Shown piece by piece: positions 1 to 11,728 of a stretch of 64,000 bases of DNA. The notes under the pieces are model-generated. The model was not told the origin of the DNA. It did not search any database and saw nothing but the letters and a program-made list of their open reading frames with translations. The position numbers and the translations under genes were made by a program. Position 1 is the stretch's first letter, and each line of letters starts with the position of its first letter. The stretch is from Cristatella mucedo (taxonomy: Eukaryota > Bryozoa > Phylactolaemata > Cristatellidae), in contig WPIO01000032.1 of the NCBI GenBank assembly GCA_009760855.2, positions 3,727,001 through 3,791,000 of the forward strand, given 5' to 3'.

Positions 1-183
1 AACACAATGCAGGCCAAAGGCCAGCTCAGCGTCACAATGAAAGCAACGTCAGAATTTATTCGCAGGAGTCCTTATCCAACGCTCTTTAGCTACGCTGATC
101 AATCTGTGTGTACAAAGATACTAGCTTTTCAAGACTGCTCAAATAATATGATACAAATACTAATATATAGATTAAATATAGAT

Positions 184-226
<43 letters not shown>

Positions 227-1060
227 CTATAGATATATAGATAATATATATATATATGTATGTAGATAATAATATATATATATATGGATAATAATATATA
301 GATTAAATAATATCGACGCTCACGCTCATAACGGGGCTTCTTTCTCCAGTGGGAATATATGCGGCGGCAGGGGGGCGCCGCGATTGGCCTACCGCTATTC
401 GCCTACCTGCAGCTTTTCTAGTATACACAGGTATTTGCAGCAACTAAATTTCACAAAATTTCACGAACTGAAAGCACAGCCACTATGTAATCTTATTACT
501 GCCTGCATTCAATTTAAATAATTTATGCTTACCAAACTTAAAAATTTGAAAAAATGCCCACAACCTAAAAAAATCAATACGACCTAGTTGCTGCTGCGTC
601 CTCCCAAGGTATTCATTCTCAGGAAGCCATTTATTCAGGGAATTACCATAAGCCACAATAAGTCAATATCCACAATGCTTCTGCTGCTATCACACAAACT
701 TGTTGAGCTATACAAAATTCAGAGGTCGATGTGAGGGTATAACCAGCTTGATAATTCATCATCTCATTCACAGGTTTTTAAGATCAGATCCTTATCACTT
801 ATCACTTATCAGCCAATGAGTAGAGATTGGGCGCACGAGGCGCCGCCGGAAATCACTAGTTAGAACCCCGCTCTTCAGCGTGTAAGGAAAGGTCGTCTCA
901 GAGGGAATAGGTCAGCCGAATTAAACCCAGGGATTCTAAGCCAACGTATTATTGTCTTACGGCTACCTTTTCATAGCTACCTGCGTAGGAAACTGGCAGG
1001 ACACTTGCCTGTATTTAGCGCTCGAAAACAAATTGTAGTCCGCAACATGATCAATAATGG
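1..1060. other. AT-rich intergenic DNA with TA microsatellite
   Basis: No coding signal is seen. An A/T-only stretch with long TA runs lies at about 145-310. The rest is AT-rich single-copy-looking sequence with no recognisable element, exon or RNA gene. Confidence 0.6.
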
Positions 1061-1125
1061 CAGTAATAAATTTGTGAGGCGCCATCAGAGAAATTAATCT
1101 CTTTCTAAGCACTTTGCATATGCTG
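1061..1125 (-). mobile_element. L2-type 3' tail hairpin, degenerate
   Basis: On the minus strand this carries the L2/SINE terminal hairpin pattern: AAAG.GCTT-like outer arm, AGAGATTAA, TTCTCT and GGCGCC, then an A/T-rich tail. It is decayed and holds no coding part, so it may be either an L2 or a SINE-A 3' end. Confidence 0.5.
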
Positions 1126-1200
1126 GTAAAGAAAGCACGGTCAAACGACGCCGCAGTGACAAAAGACTTTAGAAGATTTCTTGAAACAGCAGCATCTAAG

Positions 1201-1250
1201 CACTGCAAGCGGTGAGGACGACTGTGGAGGCTCTTCTGTCGCTACGTAAA
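1201..1250 (+). mobile_element. SINE-B 3' fragment
   Basis: The string CTGCAAGCGGTG followed by GGCTCTTC.GTCGCTA matches the post-tRNA body of the better SINE-B copy at 33843-34019. The tRNA-like head is missing. Confidence 0.5.
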
Positions 1251-1654
1251 TGGAGCGCTTAAATCATCTCACCTTTTCTTTTTTGTAAGCTTACTCGACG
1301 TCGACAGTTGGCAACTGTGCAGTGGTAGGGCTGCAGGCAATTGAGCTTAGCCCGATTGCACCACTGCTCACAGACTTATACTGACTGTGCATCAAGCAGC
1401 GTGCCGACTTCACAGTTCTGTCACTCGGTAGTTCCAAAATATGCTGCGACCGATGGCAATCTGCAGTGAAGTTAGGTCCCGCCGCTCTGCATTTTTGCGG
1501 CACACACTCTGCGATGCCCACCGCATTCGTGCGCTTTACTTTCAGCAGTTTGTCCTTCCGCTGATTTTAATTAGGTAGATTATAATTTCATTCTCACAAA
1601 AGCACAGCCAAGGCTTTATACCCTTTCGTTGAATGCCAAAGGAAGAGTAGTCTT

Positions 1655-1800
1655 CATTGCTCAGTCGGTTAGAGAACGGAAGTGGTAACCCGGATGCTGC
1701 GGGGTTGCACCACACTCGACGCGAAATTATGTCTCACTATTCAGTCTCTCGGCAGACGGCCTGTGGTCGCTCTGTATTTCACCAAAATTGGTGACTAAAT
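1655..1800 (+). mobile_element. SINE-C, tRNA-like head plus body
   Basis: A-box-like GCTCAGTCGGTTAGAG at 1659-1674 and B-box-like GGGGTTGCACC at 1701-1711 have tRNA spacing. The following body, with GGTCGCTCTGTATTTCA at about 1762-1780, recurs on the minus strand at 20215-20365 behind another tRNA-like head. Two copies sharing head and body support a SINE family. It is too degenerate to be a tRNA gene. Confidence 0.42.
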
Positions 1801-2134
1801 GAAAGAGGTAATTATCAAGAAATTTCAACTAAGCGCGGAACGAGGGTGTCATTTAAGGACTCGCTGCCAGCTAAGTCAACTAAATTAAACCAAAGTGGAG
1901 CAAAGAAATTCTGTTGCAATAGCAGCCCGGTGTTTTTCAAGTTTTAGTTACCAACTTATTCTGAGCTTTGGTAAATGAGTCGACGAATGCAAATTATCTG
2001 TTAAATCCACGCGAAATAATGATTTCTTCCGACAGTAACAACCTCAAACCTTCCAACACGAGCAGATTTTTGGACAATCAGCCGATTTGATAAATGATCG
2101 CCCCAGCAGACCTTTGAGGGACTCTTGTCGGCTC
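1801..2134. other. non-coding, nothing recognised
   Basis: AT-rich sequence between SINE-C and a GC-rich block. No exon, repeat family or RNA gene seen. Confidence 0.5.
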
Positions 2135-2605
2135 TGCAGTGAGCCAGAGCAAGCTCGCTTTTCGAAAGAGCCGCAAACTTCGCCGGCCACCTACCTATTG
2201 CCGCTCGCCAGCATGGATATTCTCTATTGAGACCTCCAGGGCCGGCGCGCCGGCAGACGGCCCGGAAGACGTCGCCGAGGATGACCTCCGTGACCTCCTG
2301 CGGCGGCTTTTGCTGCGTCTTCTCTGCTCGGGCTTTTCTTCGCTCGCATCCTAAGAAGCTCCGCCCCAAGAAGCGGAAGCAGATTTTGCGTGGGCCAATC
2401 GACGACGAATCGCCACCAAAAATTGCAGCCACTGTGCGGCGCGAGCTATTGTGTGTGTCTGCAAGTGGCAACGCCGACTCAACCGCAGCGAGCGCTGGCG
2501 ATCAAGGTCCGCTCCCTTCGCGCGTTGTAGCGCACAATTCCAAAAAGCGTGAGGCCGTCGGCCGCGCATTCAGTGTCGACAAGCGAACGCGATCACGTTA
2601 GAGTC
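2135..2605 (+). CDS. possible exon in a GC-rich block, product unknown
   Basis: A 124-codon frame (2227-2601, TAG stop) lies in an abrupt GC-rich island in AT-rich surroundings. A pyrimidine-rich stretch ending in CAG/AAG-like acceptors (about 2330-2354) precedes a lysine/arginine run that looks like a nuclear localisation signal (KKLRPKKRKQ). If that acceptor is used, about 80 codons would form a terminal exon. No domain is recognised, an overlapping minus-strand frame is also open, and GC-rich DNA opens frames by chance, so this may equally be a CpG-rich promoter. Confidence 0.18.
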
Positions 2606-5600
2606 ACGAAACTTTGCGATGATTCGTAGATGATTCTGCGACGATTCGTAGTAGGCATCTTGTAGCACGAAATCTCTAGATTCCGTGCCGCGAATCTAAA
2701 TCAAAAGTAGTTACCGTCTGCACAAAAGCACACAGTACGTGGCCATCCAGACGCTTCTCAATCCTCTAGTCCCAAAGGACGAGCGCACGCCAAATGGCAG
2801 CTTCAGCCGAAAGCTTAACGATGAAAAACTGAACCGCTGCAAAACGAGGGATGTGTGCAGAAAACAAGACTGCCTGTCGAAATGAAAGTCCAGACCGACC
2901 GCACGCGCTGGCCGCACACCAGTCCAGCAGAACCAGTGCTCGCTACAAGTATTGCAAACGGACTGCTTTCGAGACCAAAGCTTCCGTGCACCTAACTACG
3001 TGTTAAGGCTGAATTTCTCTAAACGCGTTTGCAATAAAAGGTCCCGTAAGCTAGTCTCGTAACTGTTATGTGATTGAGAATATGCAGACACAATGATTTG
3101 TAAATATTTGTTTATATTTAATATACCAGTATGGTATACATTATGGTTGAGGCAACTTTATAAATTCAGGTTTTCACCAGCAGCCGCTGACACGCTGCGA
3201 CAAATCTGGCATCATTAAAAACACCGCAGAATGATTGACTACTACCAAGTCACTTGTGGTGAACGGTTGGATGTCGCATGGCTTAAGGAAAGCGATGGTA
3301 TCGGAGTCTTTTGATGTATCATCGTATTAATAGTGGCAGATGATTGGCTTTGGATAATGTCCGACTTTGTGAGCTGACAGTTTGAATTTTCAGAGTTGGG
3401 TCACCTCTTAAAAGAGAGATTTCGCTAAAAGTACCTAGGAATTTCCCAATAGTATAACCCCCAAAGTAGTTGCATCCTAACTCTGTCTCCAGGTTGAGGA
3501 GCGCTTTTGGCTCGTAAATATAGTAGTGTTTACTCACGAGAATAATAATTAAAAAAATAAGAAGTATTAAGCCGTTAACTTCAATCTATAAGAACTTCAT
3601 AGCTGTCCAATACCTCGCCGTCTTACCTATAAATGCAACCTAGATATTTTTTTCTTGACAAGTAATTTTTTATCTACCGACAAATTTTATTCTCCTCCCT
3701 TGAACCCCCGAAGTATAGCTCGGGAACACGTACACAGCACGCACATTGCGTCAGGCCAAGATCACGCCTGGCGCACTATAATAGTAGTATAGCAGCTTCG
3801 TCTGGCCTTGCTGCCAACGAGGCCACGTCGACCCAGTGCCAGCGTCTGCATCCAGTTAATTTCTCAGCCCTTCCATTGGTAATGCGTTCGTGATTTGGCC
3901 GGAACGAGCAATGCTCAAGTCCTACATTTCAGTAACTGAAGGTCACGATGCTATATATTAGAGTTGTAACACGATAATCGCGGCCAGAGAAAAGGACCCT
4001 TTCTCCGATCACTTGTTGCTTTGACACTCTTCCTTAAAAAAAGATAGGATACTAGGGACCTTACTATTTGGAATCGTTTCCAAAAATATTCTGCAACTGT
4101 AAAGGATGCAGCTAAATGGAGTGCATTGACACGTTTGGTTTCCAAATGCCGATTAGACTATTCAGCTCCGCCATTTGCCATTTACTGCTAATATTTGTAG
4201 TGTGCAATTCAATTGCTGTAGATGCTGCTGGTCGTTAAATAAGCTTAAACTTGATTTCTGAATAAATAAACTCTTTGAGTTGGGCGGTATACAACTCCTA
4301 AGTGTGCAGCGCGTTTAAAAAACAAGAAAAACGAGATTAGAGTCAATTCGGCTAAACAGATGACTTCGATGGTTCTGGCGTCGCTTGTTTTGAGCTTAAT
4401 CGCTCAAGAAACGGCAATCGCACCTGAGCGAAAGGCAAATGAAATTAATTGCTTATATATCATCAAGATTTTTCACGTGGTTTAACAAGAATTCCGAATA
4501 TTCCGGGTGCTAATAACTACAGCAGAAATAAAGTACTGTGAACTTGAGAAATTCAATGTACAACGCTTCGATCAGTGAGTGCACAGATTCAGGATGTAGT
4601 TGATGATGCTCCAACAATGTCGGGGGAGCAGAATGACTGTTTACCGGGAGACCCCATACAGGCTGGGAAAGTAAGAGGTGGCGATTAGCATAAGGGCATG
4701 GAACCATGTATGAGGGGTCATTTAAACCAAGTCCCAAAGTCTTGTTTTTGAGTGCATGAAAATGAGATCGCAATCGCTAAAGCGGTAGGGCACTGAATCC
4801 TTAACCAGAGGTTGCGTAATTGTTGCCCTTTCAAGGCAAAACACTTTTTCTCTCGCTCACTCGTCAGACGGCCAGTTTGGTCAACATGTTCTTAAAAATT
4901 AAAGAAAACTTGGAGCCAGTGCACGTGTCTTGTTACCTGTCAACTGCTGAAGAATTAATTCTCTCTGGGTCAGTGATTGGAACAGCGTGTGTCACTTTTA
5001 CGTAGCAGCTCCGACTAGCTCATGGAAAGCGTTTGTCATGACAACGAGTGACCTAAAATGTGGTCGCTGATCATTGACTAATCGGCTGTTGCCGGATTGT
5101 GGTCTTTTCATACTCATATCACGACCATACACAATTAATAGCTATTGCTGCTGCAATACCTTAGCGTCATGTCTCTCCTTTGCGTCATGCTGGGCGGAAT
5201 AGCCCCACTTAATTCCCCGATAACTATTAGCACTTGAGTGACGTGGAAGGCAGTAACGTGACTAATTGATAGCGATGACCTTCGACAGTGACGCGCAACT
5301 GCGATGATGGATGATATTGCTCCGCTCGTTTCATTCCCTTCGGGAACTTCAGATGTTTTCAAATGCTTACCGTTCACGCACCATCTCGTCTTTAGAATTC
5401 AACAACCAGACGAGTACACCACTTAAGTTTGAGCATTTGAATGCAATGCTAGGATCTTCAAAACATGCATGCAGATAATTAAAAATAAGTAAAGTTTCGA
5501 GTCTAAATGACATGATTGTATATTTTGATTCGCAGTCGCTCATCATTTGGCTGCTTAAATTTCTATTCTCGTGCAGATGTTAGGCTAGGATAGGTCCACT

Positions 5601-5617
5601 AGACTTGTGGAATTAGA
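2606..5617. other. long AT-rich intergenic stretch
   Basis: About 3 kb with only short chance frames. Near its start an imperfect direct repeat of GCGAYGATTCGTAG occurs twice (2617-2650). No transposon protein, SINE head or conserved exon was recognised. Confidence 0.55.
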
Positions 5618-5663
5618 CCATGTACACCATGTATTCCATGTACACCATGTATTCCATGTACAC
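5618..5663. repeat. 18-bp tandem repeat, about 2.5 units
   Basis: The unit CCATGTACACCATGTATT is repeated exactly twice, followed by a partial third unit. Read on + it gives an MYTMYS repeat, but the frame is short and has no context suggesting a gene. Confidence 0.8.
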
Positions 5664-6665
5664 GTGGCTGAAGGTGGAGAAGAGCCGGCGATGGCAAGCC
5701 AGGCAGTGCCTCAGTAGCTGGCCTATGCTATTGACAATTGTGCTGGAAAAGCAAACAGCTTTAGTTGTTATAGCAGATCTAATGTGCAAGTTAGAAACTT
5801 TACACGTGTCTTGCTAAGTGGGATGCAAGTTAAATTCTTTCGCTTGTCTCATCTTAGCTGCGAGTTACATAGTATATGTGCGAGTAGGATGTGAAAATGT
5901 ACTAGGCGAAGTAGACTCTAGGTAACGTGATCCTATATCTGTATGGGTGTGGCATAATGCCACAGGCTTTGGAATTCAGAGCAACGCCATTTTAAATCAA
6001 ATCCAAGCTCTTAGTAAGCGTTTTTTGCACTGGAAGTCCTCCGTGATTATGTATAATGCTCATTAGGAGCAGTATGGTGAGTCTGTATGTGACTGAGAGC
6101 TTGCACGGCGGGACTGTCAGGAGTCAACCACACAGTGGCGGAGCCAGGCGGCAGGGAAGTATTTGCTCCCCCTCCCTTCACGGGGCAGTGATATATGCAA
6201 TACTCTATTCCTACGCCCCAGACCGTCACTAAAAATGATGTTTTATTTTAATTCTACTCGTTGAGCAAACGCCAAATTCGTGTTGAATAACAAACTATGT
6301 TTTTGCATGATAATTTTTTATTGGTATTGGATCTAGCCCTGCCATAAATCTTACGGGTCTTTCCTCTCAACATACGTTTGTTTGAAGGTCTTGCCCCTTA
6401 GATGAAAAACCTGGCTCCGCCACTGCGATCGCAGGCTATTTCAGTATGTTCTTCCAGCAGCAGCCTGTGCCACAGAGATCTGGAAAGTAGTCTACGCCGT
6501 TACTTCTTATGTTTTATGAGTGTTTACGAAAGGAAATTTTAGCTTCAACTAATAGCAATACTTTTGAAATTGTGTTACAGAATTAGAATAGCAATAATCA
6601 CGGATCCACCAGTTCTACAGCATCTGCTTATCTCAATGTCTCTCGCCTTAATTGAAATCTTTTTG
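5664..6665. other. AT-rich intergenic DNA
   Basis: No gene recognised. Confidence 0.5.
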
Positions 6666-7062
6666 TGATCGAGCCTCTAGCTCTTATGCATCAAAATTAT
6701 GGAACTCGCTTCTAGTTACAGTCAATACGTCTATTGGACTTGCATCCTTTAAGTCTCAGCTTAAAACGTATCTGCTCCGTTCACAGTTTTTATTCCGGTG
6801 TACTTTGCTTGCGTACCCGTGAATTATTCAGTGCATGGTACTAACCACCGGTCTTACTAACTGGTGGTTATGGTTGTCTTCGTGCTTGATTTGGCAATTG
6901 TCCTGAGCATGATAATTCTTTGCTTGTGCCACCTTTATACCTTGTATGCAACTAACCTGGTTAGCGATTCCCTAGCAGCGAGTTCTACCACTCCTAGACA
7001 GAGGTTAGGTTTTCTTCGATTGCTAAAAATAGGACCGATTCATTATCATTATTCTATAGAAA
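6666..7062 (+). mobile_element. L2/CR1-like LINE, C-terminal end and 3' UTR
   Basis: Translation of the + strand gives a decayed version of the C-terminal signature of these LINE ORF2 proteins: SSSYASKLWNSL, then SFKSQLKTYLLRSQF. A diverged 3' UTR of about 250 bp ends in ATTATCATTATTCT. It differs enough from the main L2 family in the window to be a second subfamily. Several frame breaks make it inactive, and it is 5'-truncated. Confidence 0.65.
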
Positions 7063-8563
7063 AGTAATTTCTAATCAGGTACCTACAATTCACTACAGGA
7101 GATTTATTCCCCTAGGATTAGTTACATCCATAGCATCAAGGATGCTAATTAAATATAGCTTCGCTAACATTAGAGACACAGCGGGAATGATAGAATTCGT
7201 AAATCACGTTTTCTTTACGATTGGTTCTTAAGGACAGCGGTAAGAAGCAGCCAAATATAGTATATAAGGCATTTCTCTGACTGTATGTATCCGACTTCAC
7301 AATCGCTTCCCGATCCAAGACCCAGCCATCTGATTTGCTACGCCTTGAAAGCCTACTCTGAGATAAAATATCTCTCTGCGGATTAGTGTCCGAATAAAAC
7401 TAAGAGCCAGAATAGCCAATTGCTTTAATCATACAGAAAATGACGATGAATCTATTTACACTTTTACTGTCTTCGTAAACCATAGTTGAAATGGTAGGTG
7501 TCTCCTGACATTCACCGCATCCGTCAAGAAGATGCAAATGCGGTAAATCATCATATCGAAGTGGCATAGCCGGATGTGGAGCTATGACTCTTAGCTAGCG
7601 GGAAAGACTAGAAGATTTTCATGCAGAGATGGTAAGATCCAGAACTAATGAAAATTCTACTGCGCAGACATATTCTATTCGATACGCATTCGGGGGTTGC
7701 TAAGTTAGTGGAAGTAGGACATTGTTTCGTCGTGGGTGGTGCTTGGGGAATAAGTATAAACTGAGGCCCAGCTCGCAGTCCCCTCCTGCTCAAGGAGTGG
7801 CAAATGCACCCTTGCCCTACTCCAAGCTTTATTACTGCACATTGCCCAAGAATCTCGGCAGGCAAAACCCCCAGAGGTAGCACTTTCTGTATAAGCTATA
7901 TCGCACTAGATTATTACAGAAAAGATTATCCTAACGAGGCTGAGGTATGCAAACTGAACAGATGGATTACAAATAGATACACCAATGCGAATACAATGCA
8001 GCCACCGGTGGTGCAAACTATTTTATTTAGGCCGATCTCGAAAACTAAGCTCGCCCTTTTCAGCTACTATCCTTTTTAGCTCAAGACATCCAACATACTT
8101 AAGCGCAACGTCTCAAATTCTCAGCTCATTTGCAATATGTTTTGGCTACACTCGCACTTGAATGGCTGCAAACTTTCTCAAATGAAATGACGACAAAGTC
8201 AACTTTATGGTTTCGTAAGAACCCGAGTGTCACTCAAAAACTGGAAAGCACAACTCTAAAAATGTGATCAAGCAGCGTGTCTCATGGTCCATATGACGGA
8301 ATCTGCGAACCCTATTCCAAAATGACCTTTCACTATAATAAATACATCAGCCCCACAGTCAAGTCTATTTGCTTTCGGCTGCAAAACACTGTAGAACTTA
8401 GGACTTGATTAGATGAGATAAGGTGACTCCAGCCAAGCTGGTTTGTTAACTCATAGCCTCCCAACTATACTCCTGTAACTGCCTACTTTCAAGCCTTCCT
8501 GCCTCCGTAGCAAGACAATTGCACTTGGTTCAAACTTCGGCATATTGGCTTATCTTTTCAGAA
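7063..8563. other. AT-rich intergenic DNA
   Basis: No exon or element recognised in about 1.5 kb. The longest frames (about 90 codons on each strand near 7.6-8.1 kb) overlap one another and lack any recognisable motif. Confidence 0.5.
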
Positions 8564-8640
8564 AATAATAATAATAATGCACTAAATAAAGTGCCCTCAG
8601 AGAACTCAATCTCTTTCTAGGCACTTTAAATTTCTAGGCG
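8564..8640 (-). mobile_element. L2 3' tail (hairpin plus ATT repeat)
   Basis: The minus strand reads TAGAAAGAGATTGAGTTCTC, then GGGCACTTT and ATTATTATTATTATT. This is the canonical terminal hairpin and tail of the window's L2 family. The insertion consists of the tail only. Confidence 0.75.
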
Positions 8641-8677
8641 CTTTACAGTACACAAAATCCAAGTTTTTCCCTTGCCT

Positions 8678-8680
8678 ACA

Positions 8681-8723
<43 letters not shown>
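8678..8723. repeat. (CA)n microsatellite
   Basis: About 46 bp of nearly pure CA dinucleotide. Confidence 0.95.
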
Positions 8724-8731
<8 letters not shown>

Positions 8732-8779
8732 CTCATGCATATAGCACCCCAAGAGGACTTGATCTCGATCAAGGCGCTT

Positions 8780-9105
8780 TCTATATGCCGCAGGACTCAC
8801 GTGATGGGTTTTTACACCTTCCAATACTTCTGAAGCTTGCTGCTGCTCACCGGCTGCAAGCATGTCTAGCGACTGCTTAACATCACTTCCAGGCCAAGTG
8901 TCACCAGCTGTGCATGCGGCCATTCTATTCCGATGAGGTCCAGAATTGTGTCTACATCTATAGGCCACTGCGTGTAAAAACCGTTTTTGAGTGCTCGCAT
9001 CCATGTTTTGGCTATTAAGAAAGTCGACACACATAGTCAACACTTGGTCAAGCTTCGGTATCAGGTGACCTGTTTGCCGATCTGCATGCTTGCTCCTCAG
9101 CTTTT
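8780..9105 (-). CDS. uncharacterised open frame, possible exon
   Basis: A minus-strand frame stays open for more than 100 codons between a TAA near 9106 and the (CA)n array. Its composition is mixed and protein-like (DFLNSQNMDASTQKRFL, SLDMLAAGEQQQASEVL). A consensus splice donor (CAC|GTGAGT) falls near 8798-8803, so the frame might be an internal exon. No clear acceptor with a pyrimidine tract was found upstream and no domain is recognised. It may be decayed transposon sequence or chance. Confidence 0.2.
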
Positions 9106-9164
9106 AATCGTTTGGCACCCGCCGATCTGGCCAGTCTTCCTAATGAAATATAAGTAAATAAAGA

Positions 9165-9320
9165 AAATTCATTTGCAAGGTGCCTAGAGAACTTAATTTT
9201 TATTCAGGCGTTACAAATATGCCACAGTGCTCGAGCCCTCCACATCGGTCATCGAATGCATTCACCTTGACCTTGGTTGATGCATGCGCCTTAGCCACTG
9301 GAAAAAAACCAGCGCGGCAA
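9165..9320 (-). mobile_element. SINE-A, full length, minus strand
   Basis: The reverse complement starts with GCCG.GCTGGTTT...CCAGTGGCTAAGGCGC (A box), has a B box at GGGCTCGAGC, and continues through GTGGCATA into the terminal hairpin (CCTGAATA.A.ATTAAGTTCTCTAGGCACC) and an A/T tail. It is diverged but complete. It abuts an L2 coding fragment on + at 9325. Confidence 0.75.
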
Positions 9321-9324
9321 GAAG

Positions 9325-9525
9325 GGTATCGAATTTAAGGTTCCGGCACTGGGCCTTTAGGTCCCTCTATTCCCTTGCTCTGGCCTATCTATCTGAAGTA
9401 ATTCCTAATCAGGCTTTTATCGTATCCACGACTGTGCAGACTCTGGTCATTCAAGTGCGTCTGAGCAACCTCAAATCCCTTAGAGACCATGTCTTCTTTC
9501 CTATTAGCTCAGAGTCTTGAACTTG
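9325..9525 (+). mobile_element. L2 ORF2 C-terminal fragment
   Basis: The frame gives FRSLYSLALAYLSEVI and SNLKSLRDHVFF, a decayed match to the L2 signature FRSLHSLAPAYLSDLL / SNLKSFGDRAFS seen intact at 37.6-37.8 kb. Both ends are missing: there is no 3' UTR hairpin after it. Confidence 0.6.
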
Positions 9526-9904
9526 CTACTGACTGATATAAATTCATCTACTAACTAAAAGGCATGCATAGAATGAAGCTAAAAAATTAACTGTTCGTTA
9601 CAGCCTTCACACGGTTCTTGTGAGTTATACTTTGTGTGATTACGAATGAAGAAATTGTGCAAGTTACCACTACGGGATTGACACGTTCCTCTACAGCTTA
9701 TTTGAGGTGCCAATAAAAAGATTGATTTCGTTCCCTTTGTATTTTAGGTATATGCTTTGTTGGTAGCATCGTTATTGTTATTCGAAAATATATGTCTATG
9801 ATCTTGCGGCGTAAGCGATGGTGCTGACGGGTATCGAGGGTTTCTCGCTGCAATTTTTCGTAACTTGCTAGTTTGCTCCCTACATGAAAATCGATCGCTG
9901 ACAT
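9526..9904. other. AT-rich intergenic DNA
   Basis: No feature recognised. Confidence 0.5.
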
Positions 9905-10930
9905 GTGATCGGTGAGCGTCGCCTGCCCAGCTGACTTCACGCAAGACGATCGGAATGCTCGCGACGACAAGGAGCAGCGAGTCGGCGAGGAGAAGATGAC
10001 CATGCGTCAGCGGGCTTGCTGTCTTCCGTGCTCGCGTGACGTCATTGCGGTCTGGCAAGCGCTGCCCCGCCACTTAAGTCCCCCACCTGCGCCTTCGGGC
10101 CGCCGGCGGCGACTTCTTGGCCCAAATCCTTCCCTGCCTTGCGCACTCACCGCGACCCGCTGCCATCTCCTCGGGGAAGCGGGAGGGTGACGACGACGTC
10201 TTGCCGATCGGCTAATCTGTGTGCTAAAATAGAGTGCCAGTCTTTTAATCCGCTCCGCTAATCTGCCTCTTTGCGGCTATGCAAGCCCATCGATCTCGTT
10301 TGCCTCTTGGCGCAGATGACGATATGTTACAACGGTTCGCGCGGAGTCCCTTTGGTTGCTTAGGCCGATCCCCTGAGTCGACCGCCGCTGAAAGGTGGTG
10401 AACCGAAAGCGGTCGCGAGCCGAGGGCTCCCTAGTGACTAACCGGAAGCTGGTGACGGGCCTTGCGTCGTGCGACGGACGCCGCGACCGCTGAGCTCAGG
10501 TCCAGCTGCGCGCAATATCGCTAGCAATATCATGATGTCGGCGCTGATCGGCGCGTGGTCTCTGGTCGTCGCGTTGGCCTCGCTGTGCCTCTCTCTGCGC
10601 TCCTGTTTTCGGACCAGCCACTCGGCCATTTATTTGCTGCACTCGCTACTGCTCCAAAACCAATCCCGTCGCTGTTCCTTGCCACGTGATTGCGTTGTCC
10701 GCAGGCAAAACGGCCAAGGAGCGCAAGGCGTGCAGTGGCATTCTAGACCGACAGCATCTCTTGATAAACTACGCGCGTAGTAATGTAATAGGCGATGCGT
10801 CCGCAGACGGCGGAGACGCGTCGCTTGGCGACGGGGCGGCGCCGCAACGAGCGTATGCGTCAAACTGCTTCGTGAACGTCGATGCGATCAGCGAGAAGAT
10901 TCATTGGCCATGACCTCACAGGCTACAGCG
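9905..10930. promoter_or_regulatory. CpG-rich block with perfect CRE, candidate promoter
   Basis: About 1 kb of GC- and CpG-rich DNA begins sharply in AT-rich surroundings. It contains the palindromic CRE TGACGTCA at 10037-10044. A short + frame beginning ATGATG at 10532 encodes a hydrophobic N-terminus (MMSALIGAWSLVVALASL), which would suit a signal peptide or first coding exon. An acceptor-like TTGTCCGCAG ends near 10705. I recognise no domain downstream, so a promoter with first exon is inference only. Confidence 0.3.
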
Positions 10931-11632
10931 GAATAAAGCCAGCGATAAAGGCCCGAGCCCGAAATAGGATGCCACAAAATAATAATGGCTGCAAAGGAGC
11001 CCCTATGAGGCCAATGTCGCCGCCGATAGCATTTCCGCTTGCTCAATAGATTCTTTTTATGACAAAGAGAACGCCACTACCGACCGAAGCTGCATTAGCG
11101 TCAGTCGTTTTGAGGCAGACAGCACTGTACAGTATGTCTGGCGCCATAGAGAGAGTTTTTCAAGGCGATTTGATCGAGTAGAGTTTTTTGTTCTCTCGGT
11201 AATGAAACAAATATGTGTAAGCTATTGGAATTGTAATTGAACTTCCGGAGACCAGCTTTCTGACTTGCTAGTATCTGCCTGACTAGACTGTTCAGGCTGC
11301 CGCAACTTGAGCTGGTGAGGAAACAACACAAGCTCATAAAATGGTTCCAAACGTAGTGCCGTTTCTATTTAAAAACCAGCAGCCATGCAATATGAGCCTG
11401 TGACCTGCTAAACGATCGACCTGTTCTAAAGCTGAGTGCCGTGAAGAGATTCCGCGATGCAATGGCTCATGCGACAGTTTTGACGCGAAGGAGACTCCAC
11501 CGTTTTTTCCAATTGCAGGGTACATCGATCGTCCATCTTGGAAGTAATGGATACGTCGGCTGGTTCAGCAGCTTCGTCGTCACAACGGCAGCAGAGCCTT
11601 AGCGGCTATCTCCCGCTTGAAGTGAACGATTT
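10931..11632. other. non-coding, nothing recognised
   Basis: Mixed-composition DNA between the CpG-rich block and an L2 tail. Only short chance frames. Confidence 0.5.
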
Positions 11633-11728
11633 TAGTTGCATTTCCCTTTGCAGCAAATGTAAAGCGCCTAGAAAGAGATTAAGTTCTATGAGGGCGCTTT
11701 ATCAAGTACATTACTATTATTATTATTA
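11633..11728 (+). mobile_element. L2 3' tail
   Basis: Perfect outer hairpin arms AAAGCGCC (11661-11668) and GGCGCTTT (11693-11700) enclose GAAAGAGATTAAGTTCT. An ATT-repeat tail follows. Only the end of the 3' UTR is present, which is an extreme 5' truncation. Confidence 0.85.

Noticed and set aside
5618-5663. CRISPR-like short repeat
   Set aside because: A head-to-tail 18-bp tandem repeat without spacers in a eukaryotic sequence.
10686-10913. Frame with GKTAKERKAC, reminiscent of the anamorsin Fe-S motif
   Set aside because: The similarity ends after about ten residues; the Cys-rich motifs of that family are absent.
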